The position numbers and the translations under genes were made by a program. A stretch of 64,000 bases of DNA, taken from assembly GCA_964475835.1 (NCBI GenBank), contig CAYYYL010000004.1, positions 62,001 to 126,000 on the forward strand, written 5' to 3'. Source of the stretch: JABDCI01 sp964475835 (GTDB lineage Bacteria > Verrucomicrobiota > Verrucomicrobiia > JABWAM01). Below, in pieces: positions 1 to 9,447 of this stretch (within the stretch, counting starts at the first letter, position 1; each line of letters opens with the position of its first letter). A model generated the notes under the pieces. It was given only the letters and a program-made list of their open reading frames with translations, searched no databases and was not told the DNA's origin.

Positions 1-1
1 G

Positions 2-496
2 ACCAATCTCCGTGCCGCAAGTCCGGAGGCTGTTTTTGTCCCCGGTTACTACACGGACTGCACCCTCATCGCCCGCCAGGCCCGTGAGCTGGGAATCAAA
101 GTCCCGCTGCTCGGCGGCGATGGTTGGGATTCGGAGGTCACTCTGAAGAATGGCGGCACGGCCATCGAAGGATGTTATTTCAGCACCCACTATCATCAGG
201 ACGATCCCCGTCCGGAAGTGCAGGGGTTTGTGGCCAAATTCAAACAGAAGTACAACGAATCTCCGGACTCGATGGCCGTACTCGGATATGATGCCGCCAA
301 CATTCTTTTCCAGGCGATCGAAACGGCGGGCAGCACCGATGCCGCCGCCATCCGGGATGCCCTTGCGAAGACGAGGGATTTTCCCGGGGTGACCGGAAAA
401 ATCACGATCGACGCAAACCGAAATGCACAAAAGGGGGCGGTGGTGTTGAAAATCGAGAACGGAAAATTTAATTTCTTCCAGCTCGTCGCACCGTAG
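2..496 (+). CDS. livK: Branched-chain amino acid ABC transporter, substrate-binding protein (3' part)
   Basis: The frame is open from the first base of the window, so the N-terminus and signal peptide are missing; about 164 residues remain. They match the C-terminal lobe of a type I periplasmic binding protein of the Leu/Ile/Val family: an LLGGDGWDS-like stretch, then FVAKFKQKYNESPDSMAVLGYDAANIL, and a final VTGKITIDANRN segment, all typical of LivJ/LivK homologues. It would bind the substrate in the periplasm and deliver it to the LivH-LivM channel encoded 17 bp downstream. The ligand cannot be told from this fragment; amides, urea or other amino acids are also seen in the family. Confidence 0.88.
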   Translation, partial: TNLRAASPEAVFVPGYYTDCTLIARQARELGIKVPLLGGDGWDSEVTLKNGGTAIEGCYFSTHYHQDDPRPEVQGFVAKFKQKYNESPDSMAVLGYDAANILFQAIETAGSTDAAAIRDALAKTRDFPGVTGKITIDANRNAQKGAVVLKIENGKFNFFQLVAP

Positions 497-513
497 GAAG
501 TCCGGTTTTACCC

Positions 514-1422
514 GTGGAAAATCTGCTCCAAGCCATTTTGCAGGGCATCAAACTGGGGAGCATCTATGCCTTGATCGCACTCGGATACACCATGGTGTAT
601 GGAGTCCTTCGGCTCATCAATTTTGCGCACGGGGATGTGTTCATGCTGGGCGCGATGCTGAGTATCTATTTTGCACGCTGGACGGGCCTCGGCTCCCATC
701 CCTCATGGCTCTCCCTTCTCCTCATCCTGCTCATGGCCATGGTGGCGTGCGGTTTCATCGGGGGGGTGATCGAGCGGGTGGCGTACCGGCCCCTTCGTTC
801 CGCCCCCAAGCTTTCCCTTTTGATCACCGCCATCGGCGTTTCCCTTCTCATTGAAAATGTCGGCCAGCTTTCGAGCGTCTTTGGCCCCACTCCCCAACCC
901 TTTCCCGGTCTCATCGAAACACGGGAATGGTTCCACTATCGAAGCCTCACGCTTTCAAATATTGAAGTTCTCGTCTTCGTTGTGGCGGTCGCCCTGATGA
1001 TCGTGCTTCACTTGGTGGTTCATCACACTCGCCTTGGCCTGGCGATGCGTGCCGTCTCGTTCAATTTTCAAACCGCAAGCCTGATGGGGGTGAACGTCAA
1101 TCAGGTGGTGGCATTCACCTTCATCCTTGGCTCATCCCTAGCGGGAGCTGCAGGCGTCCTCTACGGACTCAGCTATCCCTCCATCGATCCCCTGACAGGT
1201 TTCGCCCCCGGGATCCGGGCGTTCGTGGCCGCCGTTCTCGGTGGAATCGGAAGCATTCCGGGAGCCCTCCTCGGAGGTTTTTTGATCGGCCAGGCCGAAA
1301 CGCTCACCGCATCCTATCTCAGCTCCACTTATAAGGACGCCATTGCCTTCGTCATCCTGGTGCTGGTTTTACTCGTCAAACCAAGCGGTCTTCTCGGGCG
1401 GAAAACCGTGGAAAAGGTATGA
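514..1422 (+). CDS. livH: Branched-chain amino acid ABC transporter permease LivH
   Basis: This 302-residue, very hydrophobic protein is an inner-membrane permease of the LivH family. Diagnostic stretches are ALGYTMVYGVLRLINFAHGD near residues 20-40, the VIERVAYRPLR segment near residue 85, and AAVLGGIGSIPGALLGGFLIG near the C-terminus, where the coupling loop contacts the ATPases. The start is a GTG at 514, 17 bp after the binding-protein gene. No better ATG lies upstream. Its stop overlaps the livM start (ATGA type), which indicates translational coupling. Length is normal for the family. Confidence 0.95.
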   Translation: MENLLQAILQGIKLGSIYALIALGYTMVYGVLRLINFAHGDVFMLGAMLSIYFARWTGLGSHPSWLSLLLILLMAMVACGFIGGVIERVAYRPLRSAPKLSLLITAIGVSLLIENVGQLSSVFGPTPQPFPGLIETREWFHYRSLTLSNIEVLVFVVAVALMIVLHLVVHHTRLGLAMRAVSFNFQTASLMGVNVNQVVAFTFILGSSLAGAAGVLYGLSYPSIDPLTGFAPGIRAFVAAVLGGIGSIPGALLGGFLIGQAETLTASYLSSTYKDAIAFVILVLVLLVKPSGLLGRKTVEKV

Positions 1423-2393
1423 GAACGCTTCGAAACAACGCATTGATCGGAGTCATGCTTGTTCTGTTCCTGGGACTGGAATGGGCGCTCTCCCGGTGGA
1501 TGAACACGTACTACTATAAAATCCTCGTCGACGTGGGGATTGCGGTCACGCTCGCGGTAAGTCTGAATCTGATCAATGGAATCACGGGCCAGTTTTCCCT
1601 CGGACACGCTGGCTTTATGGCGATCGGCGCCTATATCGCTGCCACTACGAGCGTGTTCACCTTCCAGCCCATCATCCGGGCCCATCTTGGCGGCACATCC
1701 GAAATCGTGGCCACGGGGATCACCATCGGCATGGGGGTGGTTTTGGGAGGGATCTGCGCAGCGCTCGCGGGACTGCTCGTCGGCATCCCCACCCTTCGTC
1801 TCAAGGGAGACTACCTCGCCATCACCACGCTCGGATTTGGAGAAATCATTCGCATCCTTATTTTGAACACTGAAAAGGTCGGGGGGCCCCGGGGGTTGGG
1901 CGACATTCCGACAAAGGCAAATTTCTTCTGGGTTTACGCATGGGTGCTCGTCTGCATCATGGTGGTCAGTCGTCTCGCCCATTCCGTCAAGGGCAAGGCG
2001 TTCTTCGCCATTCGGGAGGATGAGTTTGCTGCCTCGATGATCGGAATCGACACGACCCGCTACAAGGTGCTCGCATTCGTCACCGGCAGTTTTTTTGCAG
2101 GCGTGGCCGGCGGACTTTTCGCCCATTCCTCAACCGGGTTTATCGTTCCCAGCGAGTTCGACACCCTCAAGAGCATCGAAATTGTCGTCATGGTTGTCCT
2201 CGGCGGTCTCGGCAGCATCAGCGGCTCCATCATTGCTGCCGTAGTACTGACCATTCTGCCTGAAGCCCTGCGCGGATTTTCCGAATATCGCATGGTGGTC
2301 TACTCCCTCCTGCTGATCGTCGTAATGCTCACCCGGCCCCAGGGGTTGATGGGGATGCGCGAACTCACCTTTTCCCGGAAAAAGGAATGTTGA
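1419..2393 (+). CDS. livM: Branched-chain amino acid ABC transporter permease LivM
   Basis: A 324-residue polytopic membrane protein, the second permease of the Liv transporter. It has the LivM hallmarks GQFSLGHAGFMAIGAYIAA (around residues 53-71) and LKGDYLAITTLGFGEIIRI (around 128-146), followed by a VVLGGLGSISGS coupling segment near residue 255. It overlaps livH by four bases. Normally livG and livF follow; here the next gene is a convergent secreted protein whose stop lies only 3 bp away, and livG sits 9 kb downstream. No hairpin terminator is possible in the 3-bp gap, so any terminator must lie inside the facing gene. Confidence 0.95.
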   Translation: MRTLRNNALIGVMLVLFLGLEWALSRWMNTYYYKILVDVGIAVTLAVSLNLINGITGQFSLGHAGFMAIGAYIAATTSVFTFQPIIRAHLGGTSEIVATGITIGMGVVLGGICAALAGLLVGIPTLRLKGDYLAITTLGFGEIIRILILNTEKVGGPRGLGDIPTKANFFWVYAWVLVCIMVVSRLAHSVKGKAFFAIREDEFAASMIGIDTTRYKVLAFVTGSFFAGVAGGLFAHSSTGFIVPSEFDTLKSIEIVVMVVLGGLGSISGSIIAAVVLTILPEALRGFSEYRMVVYSLLLIVVMLTRPQGLMGMRELTFSRKKEC

Positions 2394-2396
2394 GCG

Positions 2397-5300
2397 TCAC
2401 TGCCAGTAGATCGCTCCGGGGCCGCCCTTGTGTCCCATGTCGTTTCGAGTCGTCCCCAGTGCCGGCATGGTTAGGCTGTCATTATAGCCCGAGGCAGGAT
2501 TCCCGGTATCGATGGTGGGCGACCCGGACAGCATGTTGAAATTACTGTCAAATACAGGATCGAGATCGATGTTCCCCGTTGCCGGGAATTCCCCATAAAC
2601 GTCACTATATTCAATCTTAAAGTTTCCAGACACCTGGGGACCCCAGGTTGGAACGAGATATCCCACACGAATACACCGAGATCCTTCCCCGGCATTCAAA
2701 TGCCAGGTATCCCGCAAGGAGAGGGCGTTCACGTCCCCCATCCAGCCCGAGGGCGCATATTTGTCATGGGCCTCTTTATAGATCGTATAGGGGAGTGCCG
2801 GTTTGGGTGATGCCGATGCTGAGAAAGGGGTCGTACCATCATCATACATCACCTGATCCACAAAAAAGGTACCACCCGCGGGATTGTCCGTCTTATTGAG
2901 CACACAACAAAAAGCTCCAACCACACGAGTCAGATCCTTGCCGGTCAAATCCATCTCATAGTTTTGCCAGGCTGTGGTCAGGGTCAGCACGGGGGTTTCG
3001 ACACGGAACGTGTCCGGATAGGGACCTGCCAGGCCACCCGCCACAAACTTCACCTTCAAGCCTGCCGTCGCGGCGCGAGCCATGAACTTCACCTTTTTGG
3101 CACCCGTCATGTTATACCCTCCCTGAATGTCCGTCGCCCAATTATTCTCGGGACTCAACCAATAGATACCCGCCCAACCATTGGTACCCGTGGGAGAATA
3201 AGTAACTTTCACACTTTGAGTCCCCTCCCCTGGAGCGGTTGCATCCTTGTCGTTCATGGCAAGAGCCGCCGTATCTCCAATCCAACCCGAAGGAATATAC
3301 CGGTTATGGACATCCTTATAAATCGCATGGGGCATGGGTAGCGTGGGAACCAAGGTTGCCAGAGGAGGGACTCCACCATTGTCATAGACGATGTTATCCA
3401 GATAAAAGACGGTGGGCTTGGAGTTATCTGCATATTTGAGGACAAACCCATAGCCTCCACTTACCTTGCTCAGGTTGTTCGTGGAAAGATCGATTTCGTA
3501 ATTTTGCCAGACATTCGATAACACCAGAAAAGGCGTTTCGATTTTGAATGAATCCGGATAGGTGCCCGTGATTCCTCCACAGAAAAATTGCAACTTAGCC
3601 CCTGCATTTTCCGCGCGCGCCATGAACTTCAATTTTTTGGCGCCTGTCAAATTGTAACCCCCGTCGGGCACCGTTCCCCAATTGCCTCCAGGATTCAGCC
3701 AGTAAACCCCCGCCCAAGCCGCGGAAACAAAATTATGCTCCACCTGATTGTTCAAAAAGAGGATGCTGTTCACCATTTCCGCACCCCCGCTCTGATTATG
3801 GATGGCGGGAGCCGACGCGTTTTGAAGGAAGGTGCAATTGGCGGCATACAATCCCCCCGTCGCCATATACAAGGCACTGCCCTGCATGGAATACCGGATA
3901 CCACCGGCTACGAGATTATTTTTTGCAAAAAGGTCGTTCGAGAGGTTTAGCGAACCTGAATCCTGATAAATTGCGCCGCCCATCGAATAACTCATATCCG
4001 GGGTGCTGGGTCCCGGGTAGTCATACGCTACGTTTTCAAGAAAGGAACAACCGCGGACGTTGTGGATTCCCCGTCCAACCCACATGGCGCCACCTTTTAC
4101 ATACCGCCCATATGCGGAATAGTATGTCAATCCTTTGGCCTGATTCTTGTTAAAATCACACCGGGTAAACATAGAATTACCGTAAACCATCACCGCTCCA
4201 CCCTGGGTATCCACACCCCCAACAAGGGAAGGATTGGTTAGATTTCCATTGAACACACTGTGATCCACAGAAAGAGTCCCGTTGCTCAGGGTGGCGCTGA
4301 TTGCCCCTCCATTCAGGAGCGCAGTGTTATTGGTAAATGTACAACTTGAAACCCCCAAATCCCCCTTCGATGCCATGAGGTTGATGGCGCCACCCCCATC
4401 AGGCGACTTGTTATCATAAAACATGCAGTGATCCAGTATGGGGGAATTTTCTTTAAGCCGAAGGGCGCTATTCACAGCTCCCTTAAAAACACACCAATGG
4501 AATTCCGAGCCGGGAATGGAGTTGGGCAATGAAACCCCCTGCCAACCGTTAGAGTTACCCGAGGCGGGCTGGAAAACAACCGGTTGCGCCTGGGTTCCCA
4601 TCACCTTGAGCGTTCCGGCCACCTTCATCACCATATTGCTCTGGAATTGAATGACAACTCCGGGTTGGATGGTCAGACTACATATATTGAGATGATTCGT
4701 CACCAATATGGGGGACATGGAGGTATCCCATGTTTGACTAAAAACCGTCCCGCCCACGGGCGTGGGTCCGGCGGATATTTTCAGCACCGCCACACTGCTT
4801 GTCACCGTTCCCACCGTATTTTTGATGATCACCCGGTACTGACTTCCATTATCCGCCGTAAAGAGTGCGGGGGTGGTGTAGGACGACGATGTCGCTCCTG
4901 AAATATTAACCCCGTTCCTTTGCCATTGATAGGTCATGGCAGGTGTTCCCACTGCCACCACATTCAACGACACGGTCCGTCCCACTCCAACGGGCTGGCT
5001 CAAAGGTTGGGAAAGGATGTTAGGGGCTCCATTCATCCAATAAACGACTCCCGGTCCTCCGAAATGTCCAAGGTCGTTTCGTGTGGCAGCTCGCGAAGGC
5101 GGAAAATAAGTATCGTTGTAACTGATATCCGGATTTCCTGTGTCGATGGCAGGTGAGGGGGTGATGATGCGAAAACTCTCATTAAAAATGGGGTTCAAAT
5201 TGAAGTTCCCCGTACCGCCAATCACACTTCCCACCATATCGCAATAATTGAACGACACCGTCCCCGAATATTGAGCGCCATTATTATTATTATCATACAG

Positions 5301-8300
5301 GATCGAATTCATAACCGACGCCGTTCCAGCCTGGTTATGAATTGCGGGCGCAGATTGATTTTGGGCAAAAGTACAATTGGATGCAGTCATGGTTCCCGTG
5401 GCCACATAGACCGCACTTCCTTGTTTGATCTGGTTCCTTATGGCAACAAGATCCTGTCTTGCGAACAAACAATTGACGAGGTTCACCACTCCCGATCCCT
5501 GATAGACGCCTCCACCCAGGGGATAACTATAATCCGGGGTATTGCCATCCCCGAACATATTGCAGACATTATCCAGGAAAGTACATGCCCTGAATGTATT
5601 GGTTCCTGTGTCACATGAAACCGCCGCGCCCCGGGCATACCGACCGTAGGCAGCATAGATCGTATAAGCCTGAATTTTATTTTTTTGAAAGGAACACCGG
5701 GTCAATGTTGAATTTCCAGAAACCATCAAGGCTCCGCCCGCCGTATCGAAACTCGAGTACATTTTGGGGTTGGCGGTGTTTTCATTAAATTTGCAATCGT
5801 TTAAAATCAAGGTTCCCTGGGTAAGGGAGGCTTTGATCGCGCCACCGGTAAAGAGTGCGGTATTGGTACCGAAACAGGTATCATTAAGGGTTAGGTTTCC
5901 GGAGGAAAGGGATACGGAAAGGGCGCCTCCATGGTCAGGGGAATTATTTCCGGTAAACCAGCAATGATTGATCAAAGGGGCGCTTTCCTGCAATTTTAAG
6001 GCCGTGGCTGCGGCGCCTGTAAACCCGCACCACTCAAAATCGCTTCCTGCAACCGCCTTGTTCAAAACCACTCCCGACCATCCATTGGTGACTCCCACGG
6101 CAGGTCGGAATAAAATCGTCTTGGTTTGCTGTCCCAATGCCTGGACCAGACCTGAAGCCTGAATCTGGGCGTTGCTCTGCATCAAAACGACCACCCCCGG
6201 ATTAATGGTCAGATTGCTGACACTGAGCGTTCCGGTGACCAGCATGGGGGACAAGGCTTCCGTCCAGACCTGATTCACAAGTGCCCCGCTGACGGGTGTC
6301 GGATTGCGCATCGTGAGACTCACCGTCGCGGGAGACGATCCCACCTTTCCGTCATTCACTGAAAAAGTGAAGGAATCCGCACCCAGATACCCCAAAGCCG
6401 GAGTGTAGGTCAGATTGGGAGCCGTCCCAGCCAGAGTTCCATGCAGGGGCTGGGTCACCACAGCATAAGTTAGCGGATTGTTATCAGGATCCGTCCCCGA
6501 AAGGGTAATTTTCACGGGCAGATCCACGCCAGTCGCCTTACTTTGGGGCGTTGCCGTCGGCGGACGGTTCCCATCGGTGGATACCTCGGTGAAAACGATA
6601 CTTGTCGACGTTGCCCCGGCAAGGGCGGTGACGGAAACCGAATTGGTTCCCAATACTCCGGAAAATTTAAAATACGCCGAAGCGTTTCCATTGCTAATTG
6701 TATTTAGGCTCAAAGTCGAACTGAGCGTTCCGTTCAAGGTCGTTGAAAATTGGCCTCCACCGGTTTTCACGGAGAACTGAACGGGAGCATTTTTGAGGGG
6801 CACTCCGTTGTCGGTCACTTGAACCTTCAGAGGGGTTGCCAAAAAGGTGTTGGTGGTTCCGGTCTGATTGTTTCCCGAAATCAGACTCAGAGTGGGAAGC
6901 TTGCCATTGTAAAAATCCAGAGGACTGGTCCCTTGGAGGTATTCCTGCAAATTTGAAAACCCGTCGTTGTCAAAATCCGAATAGGTGGGCGGAAGTTGAA
7001 GGATCTCCTGGGGTAACAGGGCTTTATTGTAGAGACGCACTTCGTCCAGGACAAACGGTCCATTTCCAGTCCCAAGAACTTGTCCCCCCGAAAACAGGGA
7101 GGAGGCTTCCACGGCTGTGAGAGGCCGCTTGAAATATCGGATGTCATCCAAGGTTCCATTGAAAAAGGAGGTGTTGGAGGCTGGATCGGTGGTGATATTG
7201 AACGCCCCAAGACGACCATTCCAATAGGCGCTCGGGCTGTTGTAGGTGAACCAATTTCCCGGCCCGACGGCGATTCCCGCGGTCAGAGTTTGATTGACTC
7301 CATTTATGTAAATCTTCGGTCCCGTGCCATCCTGAACGCAAACCACATGGGACCAAACTCCCAGAGGAAGACTGCCCACCGGAGTTGAATGGTTGACTGC
7401 CGTGTAGAACACGCCCGCTATCGTCAAATTGATGTTCGCATTGATATTTGCAATCCGGAAGTAGGCAATGGGCCCCCCAAAGGAAAGAAGGGTGCCGTTA
7501 TTGGCCGTCGGCTTAACCCAAAAAGCAAAAGTACCGTTGGGATCCGTTTTGATTCCATTCATGAAACCGTCCACGTTCACAAATTGATTGAGACCATTGA
7601 AAGCAAACCCCTGGCCGATTTTCCCAGGTTGGCTGAGAGTTGCGGTGGGAACGGAAGCAGCCCCATCCTGGGCCCCACTCCCGCCATTTTTCACCCCAGA
7701 ACTGCTTGAACTATTATCATCCATGGCAAACCACCCATAAGGGAGATCCATCTGTTGTAAGGCACCGAACGTAAAGCCTGTGGCCTGGGATAACGTCCAA
7801 TTGGTGACCGTCGATGAAGCTTCAAGATTTCCATCCACGAAAACCGAAACTTTGGAGGTTGGTTTGTCATAGGCGGCTGCCAGATGGTGCCACTGATTGT
7901 CACAGAGGAAGAGGCCTCCGGACGCCCCACCCACCGTTTGAACCTGATTGCTCACATCGATCAACAAAACTCGCCCCACCCCATTGGTCCCCATTCCCAT
8001 TTGCCAGGATCCCCCATTCGCATCCGACCACCGAGCCACCGTGGTGGTCTGACCGACGGCGCTCGATCGGATCCAGGTGGACAAGGTAAAACTGTTGGTC
8101 ACATCAAACGTCGCATTGGTGACAGGAAAGCCCACCTGGGCAGTAGAGGAAAAGGAAAGGGCGTTGCTGAAAAGACCGGGCACCCATGGAGATGCCGGGA
8201 ACCCACTCATGTTCCCGTTCATTCCCCTCCCCGATCGATCCACCATGGCCGTTGCCGCCGCATTGTCCATCTGCCACCACCCCCTCATATTTGAGGAGGC

Positions 8301-8456
8301 ATACCCATTGGTCACGATTCCATACTGAGCTTCCCAATCATCCGGAAGGCCATCCCCGTCAAAATCCACGGCAAAGGAACTGGAAGCCAAAAATAAAAGA
8401 AAGGCACGAGCGCCATGGTTTAGAAGCAACTTGGGCCAAGCTTGGGGAGTTTTCAT
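2397..8456 (-). CDS. Giant secreted LamG / Ig-like / right-handed beta-helix protein
   Basis: Predicted 2019-residue exported protein. The frame opens further upstream, but the chosen ATG at 8456 begins a proper signal peptide (basic start, AFLLFLASSSFA, cleavage near residue 29) and has GGAAGG ahead of it. Order of parts (approximate): DFDGDGLPDDWE calcium loop (30-42); two LamG-like lectin folds (57-236, 237-482); second calcium loop SDFDNDGFSNLQEY (494); Big_1-like (519-629) and cadherin-like (633-716) modules; first parallel beta-helix (722-1132); Ig-like domain (1136-1232); a second helix duplicated from the first; carbohydrate-binding-like repeats inserted inside it (1574-1939); and the helix end. 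There is no PEP-CTERM, Por sorting or autotransporter tail. Probably cell-surface or extracellular, perhaps polysaccharide-binding; the function is inferred from fold only. Confidence 0.85.
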   Translation of the reverse strand: MKTPQAWPKLLLNHGARAFLLFLASSSFAVDFDGDGLPDDWEAQYGIVTNGYASSNMRGWWQMDNAAATAMVDRSGRGMNGNMSGFPASPWVPGLFSNALSFSSTAQVGFPVTNATFDVTNSFTLSTWIRSSAVGQTTTVARWSDANGGSWQMGMGTNGVGRVLLIDVSNQVQTVGGASGGLFLCDNQWHHLAAAYDKPTSKVSVFVDGNLEASSTVTNWTLSQATGFTFGALQQMDLPYGWFAMDDNSSSSSGVKNGGSGAQDGAASVPTATLSQPGKIGQGFAFNGLNQFVNVDGFMNGIKTDPNGTFAFWVKPTANNGTLLSFGGPIAYFRIANINANINLTIAGVFYTAVNHSTPVGSLPLGVWSHVVCVQDGTGPKIYINGVNQTLTAGIAVGPGNWFTYNSPSAYWNGRLGAFNITTDPASNTSFFNGTLDDIRYFKRPLTAVEASSLFSGGQVLGTGNGPFVLDEVRLYNKALLPQEILQLPPTYSDFDNDGFSNLQEYLQGTSPLDFYNGKLPTLSLISGNNQTGTTNTFLATPLKVQVTDNGVPLKNAPVQFSVKTGGGQFSTTLNGTLSSTLSLNTISNGNASAYFKFSGVLGTNSVSVTALAGATSTSIVFTEVSTDGNRPPTATPQSKATGVDLPVKITLSGTDPDNNPLTYAVVTQPLHGTLAGTAPNLTYTPALGYLGADSFTFSVNDGKVGSSPATVSLTMRNPTPVSGALVNQVWTEALSPMLVTGTLSVSNLTINPGVVVLMQSNAQIQASGLVQALGQQTKTILFRPAVGVTNGWSGVVLNKAVAGSDFEWCGFTGAAATALKLQESAPLINHCWFTGNNSPDHGGALSVSLSSGNLTLNDTCFGTNTALFTGGAIKASLTQGTLILNDCKFNENTANPKMYSSFDTAGGALMVSGNSTLTRCSFQKNKIQAYTIYAAYGRYARGAAVSCDTGTNTFRACTFLDNVCNMFGDGNTPDYSYPLGGGVYQGSGVVNLVNCLFARQDLVAIRNQIKQGSAVYVATGTMTASNCTFAQNQSAPAIHNQAGTASVMNSILYDNNNNGAQYSGTVSFNYCDMVGSVIGGTGNFNLNPIFNESFRIITPSPAIDTGNPDISYNDTYFPPSRAATRNDLGHFGGPGVVYWMNGAPNILSQPLSQPVGVGRTVSLNVVAVGTPAMTYQWQRNGVNISGATSSSYTTPALFTADNGSQYRVIIKNTVGTVTSSVAVLKISAGPTPVGGTVFSQTWDTSMSPILVTNHLNICSLTIQPGVVIQFQSNMVMKVAGTLKVMGTQAQPVVFQPASGNSNGWQGVSLPNSIPGSEFHWCVFKGAVNSALRLKENSPILDHCMFYDNKSPDGGGAINLMASKGDLGVSSCTFTNNTALLNGGAISATLSNGTLSVDHSVFNGNLTNPSLVGGVDTQGGAVMVYGNSMFTRCDFNKNQAKGLTYYSAYGRYVKGGAMWVGRGIHNVRGCSFLENVAYDYPGPSTPDMSYSMGGAIYQDSGSLNLSNDLFAKNNLVAGGIRYSMQGSALYMATGGLYAANCTFLQNASAPAIHNQSGGAEMVNSILFLNNQVEHNFVSAAWAGVYWLNPGGNWGTVPDGGYNLTGAKKLKFMARAENAGAKLQFFCGGITGTYPDSFKIETPFLVLSNVWQNYEIDLSTNNLSKVSGGYGFVLKYADNSKPTVFYLDNIVYDNGGVPPLATLVPTLPMPHAIYKDVHNRYIPSGWIGDTAALAMNDKDATAPGEGTQSVKVTYSPTGTNGWAGIYWLSPENNWATDIQGGYNMTGAKKVKFMARAATAGLKVKFVAGGLAGPYPDTFRVETPVLTLTTAWQNYEMDLTGKDLTRVVGAFCCVLNKTDNPAGGTFFVDQVMYDDGTTPFSASASPKPALPYTIYKEAHDKYAPSGWMGDVNALSLRDTWHLNAGEGSRCIRVGYLVPTWGPQVSGNFKIEYSDVYGEFPATGNIDLDPVFDSNFNMLSGSPTIDTGNPASGYNDSLTMPALGTTRNDMGHKGGPGAIYWQ

Positions 8457-8616
8457 AGGTTCAACCTTCCACGTCCAATGACCCCGCCACCCCGAAATCC
8501 AAAGCTTCTGAGTCGGGGGCAACAAGGTGGTTGGTGTTTGTTTAATATAGTGGACATATGAAGAATTCGGCACCCGGTCGGGGTCTTTTTTTCTTGTCAT
8601 TAGAATTTCTAATGCC

Positions 8617-8907
8617 ATGAAAACTCAAAAAATGATTCCAACTTTCCCTATCGGAGGTAAACTCAGGTTCATGGCCGAACGTTCGCATCGCTTCACTCAA
8701 AATGTCCACGGAAGATATTACGTGGATACCACGTGCGTGCATTGCGAGCTTTGCCATGGGACGGCTCCCGACCACTTCACAAAGACTTCCGATGGAGAGG
8801 GTTTTGTGTTTCAACAGCCCCGGACTGCTTCCGAGGAAAAGCTTTGTCATGAGGCACTTCGAGAGTGTCCCGTCAATGCCATTGGCGATGACGGTCTGAA
8901 TCCATAG
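8617..8907 (+). CDS. Small ferredoxin, single 4Fe-4S cluster
   Basis: Up to 96 residues. The CVHCELC motif (Cys40, 43, 46) plus Cys84 in RECPVNAI fit a one-cluster bacterial ferredoxin; Cys77 is an extra cysteine, as in ferredoxins of the Fer_4_15 type. It is a likely soluble electron carrier with unknown partners. Start uncertain: the first ATG at 8617 has no clear Shine-Dalgarno, while an ATG at 8671 is preceded by GGAGG and would give 78 residues with the whole cluster domain. It is divergent from the giant beta-helix gene across about 160 bp. Confidence 0.8.
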   Translation: MKTQKMIPTFPIGGKLRFMAERSHRFTQNVHGRYYVDTTCVHCELCHGTAPDHFTKTSDGEGFVFQQPRTASEEKLCHEALRECPVNAIGDDGLNP

Positions 8908-9049
8908 TCCTAAGCCCTCTTCTTGGCATCGCTCCCGCCTTCCGCCCTGCTTGGGTGAAGTGAAGAGCCGTTTTTGCTTGTCTACAATTTTTGTCAAACG
9001 CTTTACAAAATCCGCTTTCGGCCGATATTACAATTAAAAGGGGGCGGAC

Positions 9050-9295
9050 ATGAATCGACTTAACCCACCTGAAACAATCAGCCAGAAAATGCAGAAAGTT
9101 CTGGGTTGGTCTTCTCCAAAGGTACACTACCCCACGCCTCGCGAAATGGGCGAGTTTGCCCATCAGTTCACGCGAGATGAGTGGAGTCGCCTCTGCCAAA
9201 GCACCACGTTCCTTGAAGCGATGACGCGCGATCTGCGTCAAGCGGGTGCCCTCGCAGATGCGGTACTTAAGAGACACGTCATCGTGTTCACTTAA
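9050..9295 (+). CDS. Small protein of unknown function
   Basis: An 81-residue frame starting at ATG 9050, with a purine-rich GGGGGCGGA just upstream that can act as a ribosome binding site. The sequence is mixed-charge and soluble, with no signal peptide, membrane segment or cysteine motif. I do not recognise a family. It lies between the ferredoxin and the uracil-DNA glycosylase genes on the same strand. It is kept because the start context is good and no better frame competes there. Confidence 0.5.
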   Translation: MNRLNPPETISQKMQKVLGWSSPKVHYPTPREMGEFAHQFTRDEWSRLCQSTTFLEAMTRDLRQAGALADAVLKRHVIVFT

Positions 9296-9447
9296 TTACG
9301 CCGTGTGCCACGGGGGATGGACCTCCATCCCCGCTTTGTGTCCCAATCGACACCCTCGGATCCTTTGTCCCTTTGTCGCACAAAAGACCGGTTCCAACCT
9401 AAGGTTGCAAATTGCCCCGGGAATCCTCATTTCAGTGAGGCACTCCC

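Noticed and set aside
1329..2126. 265-codon open frame on the minus strand
   Set aside because: It is antisense to livH/livM and rich in Asp, Glu and His without any fold signature.
8575..8600. Possible terminator ACCC-N5-GGGT followed by seven T residues
   Set aside because: The stem has only four pairs, and no plus-strand gene lies upstream for it to terminate.
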